64,000 nt of DNA, taken from JANYHF01 sp963732765 (GTDB lineage: Bacteria > Pseudomonadota > Alphaproteobacteria > Rhizobiales > Hyphomicrobiaceae). The notes beneath the pieces are model-generated. The model saw only the letters and a program-made list of their open reading frames with translations, searched no databases and was not told the DNA's origin. The stretch covers positions 1,054,001 to 1,118,000 of the forward strand of contig CAVTAS010000010.1 of assembly GCA_963732765.1 (NCBI GenBank), written 5' to 3'. Shown here piece by piece: positions 29,107 to 38,861 of the stretch (within the stretch, counting starts at the first letter, position 1; each line of letters begins with the position of its first letter). The position numbers and the translations under genes were made by a program.

Positions 29107-29366
29107 GCCAGTCTCCAAATGTTGCCGCACCAGCGCTTCCCGGCCCATGCCGGGAACGCCGATGGCGATCCTGATCAATTCAATGGGTTTTCGCCGTGCG
29201 CGCGGATAGCTATACGCGCGCCATTCCAGCTGATGCGTATATCGGCCTGGCGCGCGCCGGTCAATTGCCCGTGGACGACGCGCCATCGCCTTGGCTAGCG
29301 GCTGGTTTCAGGCCCCGCGCGGTGTTAGACCCTCGGCCAATTCAACCACGATCACCGGGACATGCC

Positions 29367-30656
<1,290 letters not shown>

Positions 30657-30687
30657 GCCTTCTGCAATCGGGTGTGTGCGTAATCCT

Positions 30688-31695
30688 ATGAAAATCCTCC
30701 TGACTGGCGCGGCCGGCTTCATCGGCATGCATACGACGCTGGCGCTGTTGGCGCGCGGCGACGACGTGATCGGTGTCGACAGCCTCAATGCCTATTACGA
30801 CGTCACGCTCAAGCACGCGCGCCTGCAGCAGCTGGAAGGCAAGCCCGGCTTCCGTTTCGTCAAAGCCGACATCGCTGACAGAGCGGCCATGACGGCGCTG
30901 TTTGCCGCCGAGAAACCTCAGCGCGTGATCAACCTCGCGGCACAGGCGGGCGTGCGCTACGGGTCCGAAAACCCGGCGGCCTATATCGACGCCAATCTGG
31001 TCGGTTTCGGCAACATCCTGGAAGGCTGCCGGCACGCCGAGGTGCAGCACCTGGTTTATGCCTCCTCATCGTCCGTCTACGGTTCGAACACCGCCATGCC
31101 GTTCAGCGAGGCCAATGGCGCCGACCACCCCTTGAGCCTCTACGCCGCCACCAAAAAGGCCAACGAGGGCATGGCGCATGCCTATGCGCACCTCTATGGC
31201 CTGCCCGTCACGGGCTTGCGCTTCTTCACGGTCTACGGGCCCTGGGGCCGGCCGGATATGTCTTTGTTTTCCTTCACGAAAAAGATCCTGTCTGGCGAGC
31301 CCATCGAGGTCTTCAACAACGGCCGGCACGCGCGCGATTTCACCTACATCGACGACATCGTGCAAGGCGTGGTGCGCACAGCTGACCATGTGGCTGCGCC
31401 CGATCCCGCCTTCGACGCCAGCCATCCCAGGCCCGATATCTCGCGAGCGCCAGCAAGGATCTACAATATCGGCAACAACCAGCCGGTCGACCTGATGTAC
31501 TTCATCGAGTGCCTGGAAAAGGCGTTGGGACTTACCGCGACCAAGATCATGCTGCCGCTACAGCCCGGTGACGTCGAGAAGACCTTCGCCAATGTGGATG
31601 CCTTGTCGGAGGCCGTGGGTTTTCGTCCGCAGACGCCTATTGAGGAGGGAATCCGGCGCTTCGTGGCCTGGTACCGGAATTTTTACCAATCCTGA
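30688..31695 (+). CDS. NAD-dependent UDP-uronate 4-epimerase (SDR family)
   Basis: The 335-residue product is an extended SDR. GAAGFIG at residues 7-13 binds NAD, YASSSSVYG follows, and the catalytic pair is Tyr152/Lys156 in YAATK. FTVYGPWGRPDMSLFSFT and ARDFTYIDDIV are characteristic of UDP-glucuronate 4-epimerases (LpsL/CapI/TviC relatives). It would interconvert gluco- and galacto-uronic acid nucleotides, using the product of the upstream dehydrogenase. Both genes are likely one operon. They serve surface polysaccharide synthesis; no glycosyltransferase is visible here. Confidence 0.9.
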   Translation: MKILLTGAAGFIGMHTTLALLARGDDVIGVDSLNAYYDVTLKHARLQQLEGKPGFRFVKADIADRAAMTALFAAEKPQRVINLAAQAGVRYGSENPAAYIDANLVGFGNILEGCRHAEVQHLVYASSSSVYGSNTAMPFSEANGADHPLSLYAATKKANEGMAHAYAHLYGLPVTGLRFFTVYGPWGRPDMSLFSFTKKILSGEPIEVFNNGRHARDFTYIDDIVQGVVRTADHVAAPDPAFDASHPRPDISRAPARIYNIGNNQPVDLMYFIECLEKALGLTATKIMLPLQPGDVEKTFANVDALSEAVGFRPQTPIEEGIRRFVAWYRNFYQS

Positions 31696-31741
31696 GTATC
31701 ATCTTTGTTCGCAGCATTGCGCGAACATAGGCGAGGCTCGC

Positions 31742-32419
31742 ATGGCCGCCATTGTCATTTGGGTCGTCACTGTCGGCGTTGGATTGGGGTTGCTGATCGT
31801 TACAGCGGCACTCAAGAAGCTCGCCTTCAACGCCTTCATCTGTGCGCTGATCAGCATCAACTTCTGCATCATGGTGCTGCGCGAGCACGAGCGGCGCACG
31901 GCGACGCCTGGCGAGTTGCTGATGCTGATGGCCTCGAACGCACGCTATCAGGGCTGCAACTGGCTCTGGATGTCGTTGGCGCTGCTGGCCCTGCACCCCA
32001 CTTCGATGGGCGCGACCACCGGCTATGCGCTCGGCGGTCTGGCGGCATCAGTGCTGTGTCTGTGCTTTGGAACCCTGATCCGCCGCGCCCTTGTGGACCA
32101 TCCCGAGCGCGTCGGCAATTTCTTGCGCATCGCCGGCTTCATGGCCTTCGCCCAGGTGGTGGGCGCAGCCGCCACGATTGTGGGGCTGATCTCGCTCGCC
32201 ATGAACGCAGACGTCCATCTCGACTGGCCGAGCCTCAACGTCATCGCCTTCAGCACCGTGGCGTTGGCCGTCATCAGTGCGCGGGCCCTGCTGTCGCTTG
32301 CGACCGGCGTGCCCGCACAACCGGTTGAGGCCCCCAGCGCCCGTCCGCACGGAGCGGTCGCCGCCCCGGCCCCGTGGCAGGCGCCACGCGCCTCGTTGCG
32401 CACGACCTCAGCCCGCTGA
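31742..32419 (+). CDS. Integral membrane protein of unknown function
   Basis: The 225-residue product has about five to six hydrophobic helices (IVIWVVTVGVGLGLLIVTAA near the start, FNAFICALISINFCIMVL, MSLALLALHP, LGGLAASVLCLCF and more). A Pro/Ala-rich tail (PSARPHGAVAAPAPW) follows. ATG 31742 is preceded by GCGAGG. No family is recognised. It follows the epimerase by 46 bases on the same strand, so it may belong to the same transcript, and it is convergent with mepA. Confidence 0.65.
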   Translation: MAAIVIWVVTVGVGLGLLIVTAALKKLAFNAFICALISINFCIMVLREHERRTATPGELLMLMASNARYQGCNWLWMSLALLALHPTSMGATTGYALGGLAASVLCLCFGTLIRRALVDHPERVGNFLRIAGFMAFAQVVGAAATIVGLISLAMNADVHLDWPSLNVIAFSTVALAVISARALLSLATGVPAQPVEAPSARPHGAVAAPAPWQAPRASLRTTSAR

Positions 32420-32432
32420 ACGATCCCACGCC

Positions 32433-33584
32433 TCAGCGCTTGGCGAGTGCGGTCCTGGCTGGGCTCGGTTCGGGCATTGGCACATCCTCGGCAATCGGTG
32501 CGACCCGGGCCAGCAGCGGCGGCTTGCCATCGGCCAACACGGTGCTGCAATCGGGCGGCAGATCGGCCAAGGTCACTTGGCGCCGTTGGGCCGGCGGGGC
32601 CTTGGGAACAATCGGGGCGGCGACAACCGGCTTGGGCGGCGGCTCCTGTGGCAGCGGCACCTTGGCGTTTTCGGCGGCTTTGTCGACCTTTGGCGCTGCG
32701 GGCGGTGGAACGCGCTTGGCCACCCGCTTCAACCAGCCTTCCAGTTCCTTACCGCAGCCGTCGTCCGGACTGGGCTCGACCTGTGGTATGCACGACGCCA
32801 GACCCGGCGGGCACTTCAGCCGCACATGGAAATGGTCGTTGTGCAGATAATAGGCCCGCACTTTGGTCATCCAGCGGCGGTCGGCCTGGGGGGCGTCGCA
32901 CAACGCCTTCTTGATCGTGGGATGGACGAAAATGCGCGCCACCTCGGGATAACTCGCCGCGCGGCGCAGCAGCCGGACCCAGCCTTCGTGCCAATGGTCG
33001 GCATTCACGGTCGCCCCGTCGTTCTCGGCCAGGAATTCGGGCGCCATGGTCTCGCGCTCGGACGGGCTCAGCTCTTTGGCGGGCATCGGCGAGAACCAGA
33101 TATCGACATCGAGCCCGCTCTGGTGGCTGGCATGGCCGGTCAGCATCGGCCCCCCGCGCGGTTGCGACATGTCACCGATCAACAGTCCCGGCCAGCGCTC
33201 GCGCGTTTTCATGTCGTTGGCAAAGCGGGTGATATAGTTGACCAGCTCGGGATGGCCCCAGTGGCGATTGCGCGACGGGCGCATGATCTGCCAGCCTGGT
33301 CCGGTTGGCGCGAGCGAGGCCGCGCCAGCCAGGCAGCCGCGGGCATAGGAGCCGACAGGCTTGGGCGTGGCGGTTGTCGAAGGCGTGAGCACAAAGCCGA
33401 ACTGCGCCCTGGCCGGGATCGGCTCCGGGGCGGTGAGTTTGGCCGGGCGCTGCAGCGCGACCTTGGCCGCAGCGGCTTGCGCCGGTTCGGCCGGGTCGGA
33501 CAACAGTCCCCCGCGGCCATTGTAGGCGTGGGCGACGGTTGCGACGGCGCCGATCGCGCACAGCACCAGCAGCGATGTTCTCAT
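32433..33584 (-). CDS. mepA: Penicillin-insensitive murein endopeptidase
   Basis: The 383-residue product has an N-terminal signal peptide (MRTSLLVLCAIGAVATVAHA). The LAS metallopeptidase core has RNRHWGHPELVNYI, HASHQSGLDVDIWF and NADHWHEGWVRLLRRAA, then HNDHFHVRLKCP, giving the His/Asp/His zinc site. MepA cuts D-Ala-meso-DAP cross-links in the periplasm. The C-terminal about 110 residues are a Pro/Ala/Lys-rich extension beyond the catalytic domain (VPPPAAPKVDKAAENA), longer than in E. coli MepA (274 residues), and may be a wall-spanning or binding tail. Confidence 0.92.
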   Translation of the reverse strand: MRTSLLVLCAIGAVATVAHAYNGRGGLLSDPAEPAQAAAAKVALQRPAKLTAPEPIPARAQFGFVLTPSTTATPKPVGSYARGCLAGAASLAPTGPGWQIMRPSRNRHWGHPELVNYITRFANDMKTRERWPGLLIGDMSQPRGGPMLTGHASHQSGLDVDIWFSPMPAKELSPSERETMAPEFLAENDGATVNADHWHEGWVRLLRRAASYPEVARIFVHPTIKKALCDAPQADRRWMTKVRAYYLHNDHFHVRLKCPPGLASCIPQVEPSPDDGCGKELEGWLKRVAKRVPPPAAPKVDKAAENAKVPLPQEPPPKPVVAAPIVPKAPPAQRRQVTLADLPPDCSTVLADGKPPLLARVAPIAEDVPMPEPSPARTALAKR

Positions 33585-33675
33585 GCTCTCAAACCTCGCC
33601 GTTTGTATCATCGGGCCAGTTTCGGTTATCGGGCCGGACAGAACAAGCGGCTTTTTTGGGGCAGTGATGTACGGC

Positions 33676-35775
33676 CTACCCCTCGATCTTGCCGAAGTCG
33701 GCAACGGCGCGGGTTGCGCTGCGGATCTGAGCCAGCAGGTTCAGGCGATTGATGCGCAGAGCCGGCTCGTCGGCGTTGACGGTCACTTTATCGAAAAAGG
33801 CGTCCACCGGCGCGCGCAGGCTGGCGATGGCGCTCATGGCGGCGGCGAAGTCTTCGGCGGCAGTTGCTTTGTCGGCAGCGCCCGTTGATTCGGCGATGGC
33901 CTTGGCGAGCGCCTTTTCTTCGGGCAATTCCAGCTTCTTGGCGTTGATCTGGCCTGAGAAGGTGGTTTTGTCCTTCTTTTCCTCGATGCGGAGAATGTTG
34001 GCCGCACGCTTGGTGCCGGCCAGCAGGTTCTTGCCGTCATCGGTGGAAAGGAACGCCGAGAGAGCGTCGACGCGGCGCACGATCATCAAGAGGTCGTCCT
34101 GGCTGCCGAGCGCCATCACAGCGTCAACCAAGTCATGTCGGGCACCCTGCTCGCGCAGCTGGACTTTCAGCCGGTCGGCCAGAAATCCGAACAGGTCATC
34201 GGCAACCGCCTCCCATGGCGGGAGGACATAGGAAACGCCGGCGCTCAGCCCGAAATCCGTCGGCATGCGTTGAGCGTGCCGGGCAGCCAAATCCTTCAAA
34301 GGCAGGCGCAGTGTGTTGTCCAAAATGATCCGCACAACGCCCAAGGCCGCGCGCCGCAGCGCGAACGGATCCTTCGAACCGGTCGGCTTTTCGTCGATAG
34401 CCCAGAAGCCCACCAGCGTATCGAGTTTGTCCGCCAGCGCCACGGCGATCGCCACCGGCTCCTTCGGCACACCATCGCCCTGGCCGCGCGGCCAGTAGTG
34501 CTGTTCGATGGCATGCGCGATCGAGGCCTTGGTTCCCGCCGCTTCGGCCAAGTAGCGCCCTATCAACCCCTGCAGCTCTGGGAACTCTCCGACCACGCCC
34601 GAAACCAGGTCGGCCTTGGCCAATTGCGCCGCGCGCCGGCATTCGGCTTTATCGGCCTTCACCAGCGACGAGAGATCCTCCGCCAACGCTGCAATACGCT
34701 CGACACGCTCGTACTGCGTGCCCAGCTTCTCGTGGAACGTGATGGATCGCAGCTGCGACCACATCTCATCCATCGGGCGCTTGAGGTCCTGGTCCCAGAA
34801 GAACTTGGCGTCGGAGAGGCGGGCACGGATCACCTTCTCGTTGCCGCCGACGATAGTGGCGCCGCCATCTTCTGGATCAAGGTTGGCGACCAACAGGAAG
34901 CGGTGGGCGAGCTTCTTGGTTTTCGGATCGCGCAACGAGAAGCACTTCTGGTGCGCCTTCATCGCGGTTGTCAGCACTTCGCCGGGCACAGCCAGGAACG
35001 CCGCATCGAACGTACCCATCATGACGTTTGGCCACTCCGTGAGCCCCGCGTTCTCGGCACGCAAGGCCGGGTCGTGGATCAGCTCCAGCTTGTGGTCCGC
35101 CGCCAACTTGCCCGCCTGCCCTTCGATCACCAGCTCGCGAGCCGCGGAATCAATCAGCACATGGGCTGCCGCCAGCTTCTCCTGATAGTCGGCGAAATCC
35201 TTGATCTCGATGGGGCCGGCGGAATGAAAGCGATGCCCGAAGGTGACCGCGCCCGACGCGATGCCCTCGACCTCGAACGGCACCACCTTGCCACCAAGCA
35301 GGCAGATCAGGCTCTTCAAGGGGCGTACCCAGCGCATCTTGTGGCTGCCCCAGCGCATGCTCTTAGGCCAGACGAAACGAGCCAGGATCGAGGGAACCAA
35401 CTCGGCGATGATAGCCTCGGCCGCCCGCCCTGGCTTCTTGATACGGGCGACATAGAAATCGCCCTTCTTGTCGTTGACAACAGTCGCCTCGGCCAGCGAG
35501 GCAAGGCCGGCCGACTTGAGAAACCCCTGCACCGCCCCCTCGGGCGCACCGACACGCGGCCCCTTGCGCTCGTCTTCGACATCGGCCGATTTCGCCGCCA
35601 GGTCGCCAATCACGACGATCAGACGGCGCGGTGTCACGAACGCTTTGGCCGCGCCATGTTCGAGCCCAGCCGCAGTCAGCCCCTCGGTGAGCATGCTCTT
35701 GAGGTCATCCGCGGCCCGCACCTGCATGCGCGCGGGGATCTCTTCGCAGAAGACTTCGAGCAACAGTTCTGACAT
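33676..35775 (-). CDS. glyS: Glycyl-tRNA synthetase beta subunit
   Basis: The 699-residue subunit starts MSELLLEVFCEEIPARMQVR, the family hallmark. It contains RFVWPKSMRWG, FGHRFHSAGPI, AHQKCFSLRD, FFWDQDLKRPMDEMWSQL and VAIALADKLDTLVGFWAI with the HD-like region. The C-terminal DALR-type anticodon-binding region ends near FFDKVTVNADEPALRINRLNLL. With GlyQ it forms the alpha2-beta2 enzyme that charges tRNA-Gly. In most genomes glyQ and glyS are adjacent; here about 1 kb with a toxin-antitoxin pair and a small membrane protein lies between them. Confidence 0.97.
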   Translation of the reverse strand: MSELLLEVFCEEIPARMQVRAADDLKSMLTEGLTAAGLEHGAAKAFVTPRRLIVVIGDLAAKSADVEDERKGPRVGAPEGAVQGFLKSAGLASLAEATVVNDKKGDFYVARIKKPGRAAEAIIAELVPSILARFVWPKSMRWGSHKMRWVRPLKSLICLLGGKVVPFEVEGIASGAVTFGHRFHSAGPIEIKDFADYQEKLAAAHVLIDSAARELVIEGQAGKLAADHKLELIHDPALRAENAGLTEWPNVMMGTFDAAFLAVPGEVLTTAMKAHQKCFSLRDPKTKKLAHRFLLVANLDPEDGGATIVGGNEKVIRARLSDAKFFWDQDLKRPMDEMWSQLRSITFHEKLGTQYERVERIAALAEDLSSLVKADKAECRRAAQLAKADLVSGVVGEFPELQGLIGRYLAEAAGTKASIAHAIEQHYWPRGQGDGVPKEPVAIAVALADKLDTLVGFWAIDEKPTGSKDPFALRRAALGVVRIILDNTLRLPLKDLAARHAQRMPTDFGLSAGVSYVLPPWEAVADDLFGFLADRLKVQLREQGARHDLVDAVMALGSQDDLLMIVRRVDALSAFLSTDDGKNLLAGTKRAANILRIEEKKDKTTFSGQINAKKLELPEEKALAKAIAESTGAADKATAAEDFAAAMSAIASLRAPVDAFFDKVTVNADEPALRINRLNLLAQIRSATRAVADFGKIEG

Positions 35776-35888
35776 GGGAGATCCTTGGGGGCGGCAGCGA
35801 TAGCGATTATGGTGTTCAAGTGCTTAGGCCGTTCGGGCGACGCTGCCAAGTCGTTGCATTCCGGCCGATATACATCTACGATGTATGT

Positions 35889-36206
35889 ATGCAAAAGCGC
35901 ATTCCCCAACCAAAGCAGCGCATGGTCCGCAAGCAGGTCTACATCACCGCCGAACAGGACCGGCGGTTGAAAGAGCTTGCCAAGTCCGAGGGGGTTCCAG
36001 CGGCAGACATTGTCAGGCGTGGATTGCAACTCGCTATCGAGCAAAATGCGGAAGCCGAAAGGCTCGCAAGTCTGAAGGCTTACCTGCGGACAGCCAAGCC
36101 GATCTGGCAAGACCGGGACGACATGCAGGAATGGCTGCGCGACCTACGCAAAGGCGGGAGCCGCCGCATGAAGAGACTTGGGCTAATCGATAGCCAGCAG
36201 GAATGA
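35889..36206 (+). CDS. VapB-like antitoxin with ribbon-helix-helix-type N-terminus
   Basis: The 105-residue product begins MQKRIPQPKQRMVRKQVYIT, followed by AEQDRRLKELAKSEGVPAADIVRRGLQLAIE. This is a strand-helix-helix pattern typical of CopG/RHH DNA-binding antitoxins. The charged C-terminal half (DRDDMQEWLRDLRKGGS) would wrap the toxin. The stop overlaps the PIN toxin start (ATGA), a classic toxin-antitoxin layout. It is presumably a labile repressor of its own promoter; ATG 35889 follows an AT-rich stretch (TACATCTACGATGTATGT) that includes a partial palindrome and may be the operator. Confidence 0.8.
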   Translation: MQKRIPQPKQRMVRKQVYITAEQDRRLKELAKSEGVPAADIVRRGLQLAIEQNAEAERLASLKAYLRTAKPIWQDRDDMQEWLRDLRKGGSRRMKRLGLIDSQQE

Positions 36207-36574
36207 CGGTCTTACTCGACACCAGCATCCTGATCGATGTCTTGCGGGAGACCGCCCTCGCACGTGACTGGATGGCCCAGCTTGCTAGCGTTCCATCAAT
36301 CTCGGTCGTCACGCTTACCGAATTGCACGCAGGCGCCAAGAGCCAGCGCGAAGAGCTGCAGATCCAGGAGCTAGCCAGACGCCTTAAGCTGTTGCCTGTG
36401 GGTTGCGAAGTCGCCATCGCCGCCGGTGCCCATATGAAGCATTTTGGCAAGAGCCACTCTGTCGAACTGGCCGACGCCTTGGTCGCCGCAACGGCCGAGC
36501 ACCATAGCCTCGCGCTCGTCACGCTCAACATCAAACACTTCCCGATGTTCAAGCGGTTGCGCGCACCCTACTGA
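36203..36574 (+). CDS. vapC: VapC-type PIN-domain toxin RNase
   Basis: The 123-residue product starts MTVLLDTSILIDVLRETALA with the first acidic residue Asp6, then TLTELHAGA with Glu40, and SVELADALVAATA with Glu88/Asp91. These match the acidic Mg-binding set of PIN RNases, and FPMFKRL is near the end as usual. VapC toxins cut tRNA or rRNA when released from the antitoxin. The start overlaps the antitoxin by four bases. The pair lies on the plus strand between minus-strand glyQ and glyS; its 3' end overlaps the convergent small membrane protein gene by seven bases. Confidence 0.9.
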   Translation: MTVLLDTSILIDVLRETALARDWMAQLASVPSISVVTLTELHAGAKSQREELQIQELARRLKLLPVGCEVAIAAGAHMKHFGKSHSVELADALVAATAEHHSLALVTLNIKHFPMFKRLRAPY

Positions 36575-36789
36575 ACCGCTTCCAGCACCGGCGGATAGCC
36601 CAGCGCGATCATCACCGCTTCGCCGACGTCGCGCACGGCGCCGGTTGCCGACAGATAGCCAAGTCCCACCACCAGCAGCGCCAGGAAGAACCACTGCAGC
36701 ATGCGGTAGCGGCGCAGCAGCCAATAGGCCACGATCATCGGCGGCAGGCCCAAAGCGAACATGCCGGCAAGCGCGGTCGACAAGGTCAT
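36568..36789 (-). CDS. Small two-helix membrane protein
   Basis: The 73-residue product starts MTLSTALAGMFALGLPPMIV. Two hydrophobic helices (about residues 6-22 and 30-48, MLQWFFLALLVVGLGYLSAT) are separated by a basic YWLLRRYRM loop. GGGGGA lies about 8 bases before ATG 36789. It lies 25 bases downstream of glyQ in the same direction and is probably cotranscribed with it. Family unknown. Its end overlaps the vapC end on the other strand. Confidence 0.65.
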   Translation of the reverse strand: MTLSTALAGMFALGLPPMIVAYWLLRRYRMLQWFFLALLVVGLGYLSATGAVRDVGEAVMIALGYPPVLEAVQ

Positions 36790-36814
36790 GACGTATCCCC
36801 CTTTTTTTCGCGGA

Positions 36815-37774
36815 CTAGGCCCGTCCACCCTCGGTCGCCAGCCATGCCCCACAACAAGCTTTGGCCAGCTCACGCACGCGCAGGATGTAGCTCTGCCGCT
36901 CGGTCACCGAAATGATGCCGCGCGCGTCCATCAGATTGAACACATGGCTGGCCTTGATGCATTGGTCGTAGGCCGGCAGCGCCATCAGATGCTCGTTGGC
37001 ATTTGCGCCGCCCTTCTTGAGCAGCGACTGGCACTCGGCCTCGGCGTCCTTGAAATGCTGCATCAGGAGATCGGTGTTAGCGTGCTCGAAGTTGAAGCGC
37101 GAGTACTCTTGCTCGGCCTGCAGGAACACATCGCCGTAGCTGAGTTTTCGGGCATCGTCGCGGCCATTGAAGTTGAGATCGTAGACCCGGTCGACACCCT
37201 GGACATACATGGCCAGGCGTTCCAGCCCATAGGTCAGTTCGCCCGACACAGGATCGCAGTCGTAGCCGCCGACTTGCTGGAAGTAGGTGAACTGCGAGAC
37301 CTCCATGCCATCGCACCAGACCTCCCAGCCCAGACCCCAGGCGCCCAGCGTCGGGCTCTCCCAGTCGTCCTCGACAAAGCGCAGGTCGTGCAGTTTGGGA
37401 TCGATGCCGATGGCATAGAGCGAGCCCAGGTACAGGTCCTGGAAATCGTCCGGCGACGGCTTCATGATCACCTGGAACTGGTAGTAATGCTGTAGCCGGT
37501 TCGGGTTCTCGCCGTAGCGTCCGTCCTTGGGCCGCCTAGAGGGCTGCACATAGGCCGCGTTCCAAGGTTTTGGCCCCAGCGAGCGCAGCGTCGTCGCGGG
37601 ATGAAACGTGCCCGCCCCAACCTCCATGTCGTAGGGCTGCAGGATGACACACCCCTGCTCGGCCCAATAGCGCTGCAGCGTCAGGATCAGGTCCTGGAAC
37701 GAGCGCTCCGGATGGAGGCCGTAGGCATTGCCGGACGAAGCGGCGGGTTTGGATTTTGCGGCGGATTTGGGCAT
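36815..37774 (-). CDS. glyQ: Glycyl-tRNA synthetase alpha subunit
   Basis: The 319-residue catalytic subunit contains SFQDLILTLQRYWAEQGCVI, LQPYDMEVGAGTFHPAT, PWNAAYVQPSRRPKDGRYGE and NPNRLQHYYQFQVIMKPSP, and ends ARGIISVTERQSYILRVREL. All are highly conserved in GlyQ. It activates glycine and, with GlyS, charges tRNA-Gly. ATG 37774 begins the expected N-terminus with a short Lys/Ala-rich leader. The partner glyS lies about 1 kb downstream beyond an inserted toxin-antitoxin pair. Confidence 0.97.
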   Translation of the reverse strand: MPKSAAKSKPAASSGNAYGLHPERSFQDLILTLQRYWAEQGCVILQPYDMEVGAGTFHPATTLRSLGPKPWNAAYVQPSRRPKDGRYGENPNRLQHYYQFQVIMKPSPDDFQDLYLGSLYAIGIDPKLHDLRFVEDDWESPTLGAWGLGWEVWCDGMEVSQFTYFQQVGGYDCDPVSGELTYGLERLAMYVQGVDRVYDLNFNGRDDARKLSYGDVFLQAEQEYSRFNFEHANTDLLMQHFKDAEAECQSLLKKGGANANEHLMALPAYDQCIKASHVFNLMDARGIISVTERQSYILRVRELAKACCGAWLATEGGRA

Positions 37775-37841
37775 GAACTGGCCGTGGCTGGAGTTGGTCC
37801 GCGGCAAGCCATAGCACAGTTGAATTGGCCGTCCACTCAAG

Positions 37842-38771
37842 TCAAAGCTGCGCGGCGATGCGCTCGGACACGTCCCACAACCGCTTGGCCAGGACCGCAT
37901 CGTCGCCGTCGGCGCGCGATTTGGCGACGTTGCAGTCGGCCAGGAATTTCCCCGAGACTGCAGCCATTGCCGGCGACACGGCGGCATAGCACTGCGTCGC
38001 AGCCCCTTGCGGGATGCTCTTCAAGACCAGCAGATTGCCCAAGCCGACCACGATGGGGCTTATGAAACCCGGGATGCCTGCATGCTGCTTCAGATTGGTA
38101 TCGAAAATCACGCCGGGATGAACCGCATTGGCAGTTCGCGCCGTGCCGGCAAACCGTCGCGCCAGTTCCTTGGCCAACAACAAATTCGCAAACTTCGATT
38201 GTCCGTAGGCGGTCCAGGGCTTGTAACCCTTGGCGCCGTCCAGATTATCGAACGCGATCCCCTCGGGCGGTGCGCTCTGGTGCAGGCTGCTGGAAAGCAT
38301 GACCACCCGGCCGTTCGATGTCAACCGATCCAGCAGCCCGGTCACCAGCAGAAAGTGCCCGATATGATTGGTGAAAAACTGCTTCTCAAAGCCGGCAACC
38401 AACTCCAGCTTCGGCAGCGCCATGATGCCGGCATTGGCAATGATGGCATCGAGCGGAACGGCCAAGCCCTTGATCGAAGCCACGCACGACCGCACCGAAG
38501 CCGGCTCGGCAAGCTCGCAGGCCAAGGCTGTCGACGTGCCGCCAACGGACCGGCAAGCGGCTTGCGCTTTCTCGACAGTACGCGCCGTGCCAATGACATG
38601 GGCGCCGCGCAGGGCGAGCACGCGCAGTGTCTCGAGCCCGAGACCCGAATTGCAGCCGGTTACCAGGACGGTCTTGCCCGCCAAGTCGAGACCACGCGTG
38701 ACCTCTTCGGCCGTTGAGCCGTAGCCGAAACCTGAGGGGCCATTCGATTTGATCAGGGCAAGCAGGGACAT
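37842..38771 (-). CDS. Short-chain dehydrogenase/reductase (WWOX/retinol dehydrogenase-like)
   Basis: The 309-residue SDR has VLVTGCNSGLGLETLRVLAL for NAD(P) binding, IANAGIMALP, the active-site Ser region VVMLSSSLHQSAP, and YGQSKFANLLLAKELARRF carrying the Tyr-X3-Lys pair. AVHPGVIFDTNLKQH follows. This set is typical of the retinol dehydrogenase/WWOX-like SDR group that oxidises or reduces a range of alcohols and ketones. It stands alone between glyQ and the aminotransferase, on the same strand as both. Substrate unknown. Confidence 0.88.
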   Translation of the reverse strand: MSLLALIKSNGPSGFGYGSTAEEVTRGLDLAGKTVLVTGCNSGLGLETLRVLALRGAHVIGTARTVEKAQAACRSVGGTSTALACELAEPASVRSCVASIKGLAVPLDAIIANAGIMALPKLELVAGFEKQFFTNHIGHFLLVTGLLDRLTSNGRVVMLSSSLHQSAPPEGIAFDNLDGAKGYKPWTAYGQSKFANLLLAKELARRFAGTARTANAVHPGVIFDTNLKQHAGIPGFISPIVVGLGNLLVLKSIPQGAATQCYAAVSPAMAAVSGKFLADCNVAKSRADGDDAVLAKRLWDVSERIAAQL

Positions 38772-38861
38772 GATGCAGAGGCTCCATCATTCGGCCACCC
38801 AGGAGCCACTCCCGGTGACCGCGAAAACGATTTGTACCACTGCAACGCGTCTAGACGGTGA

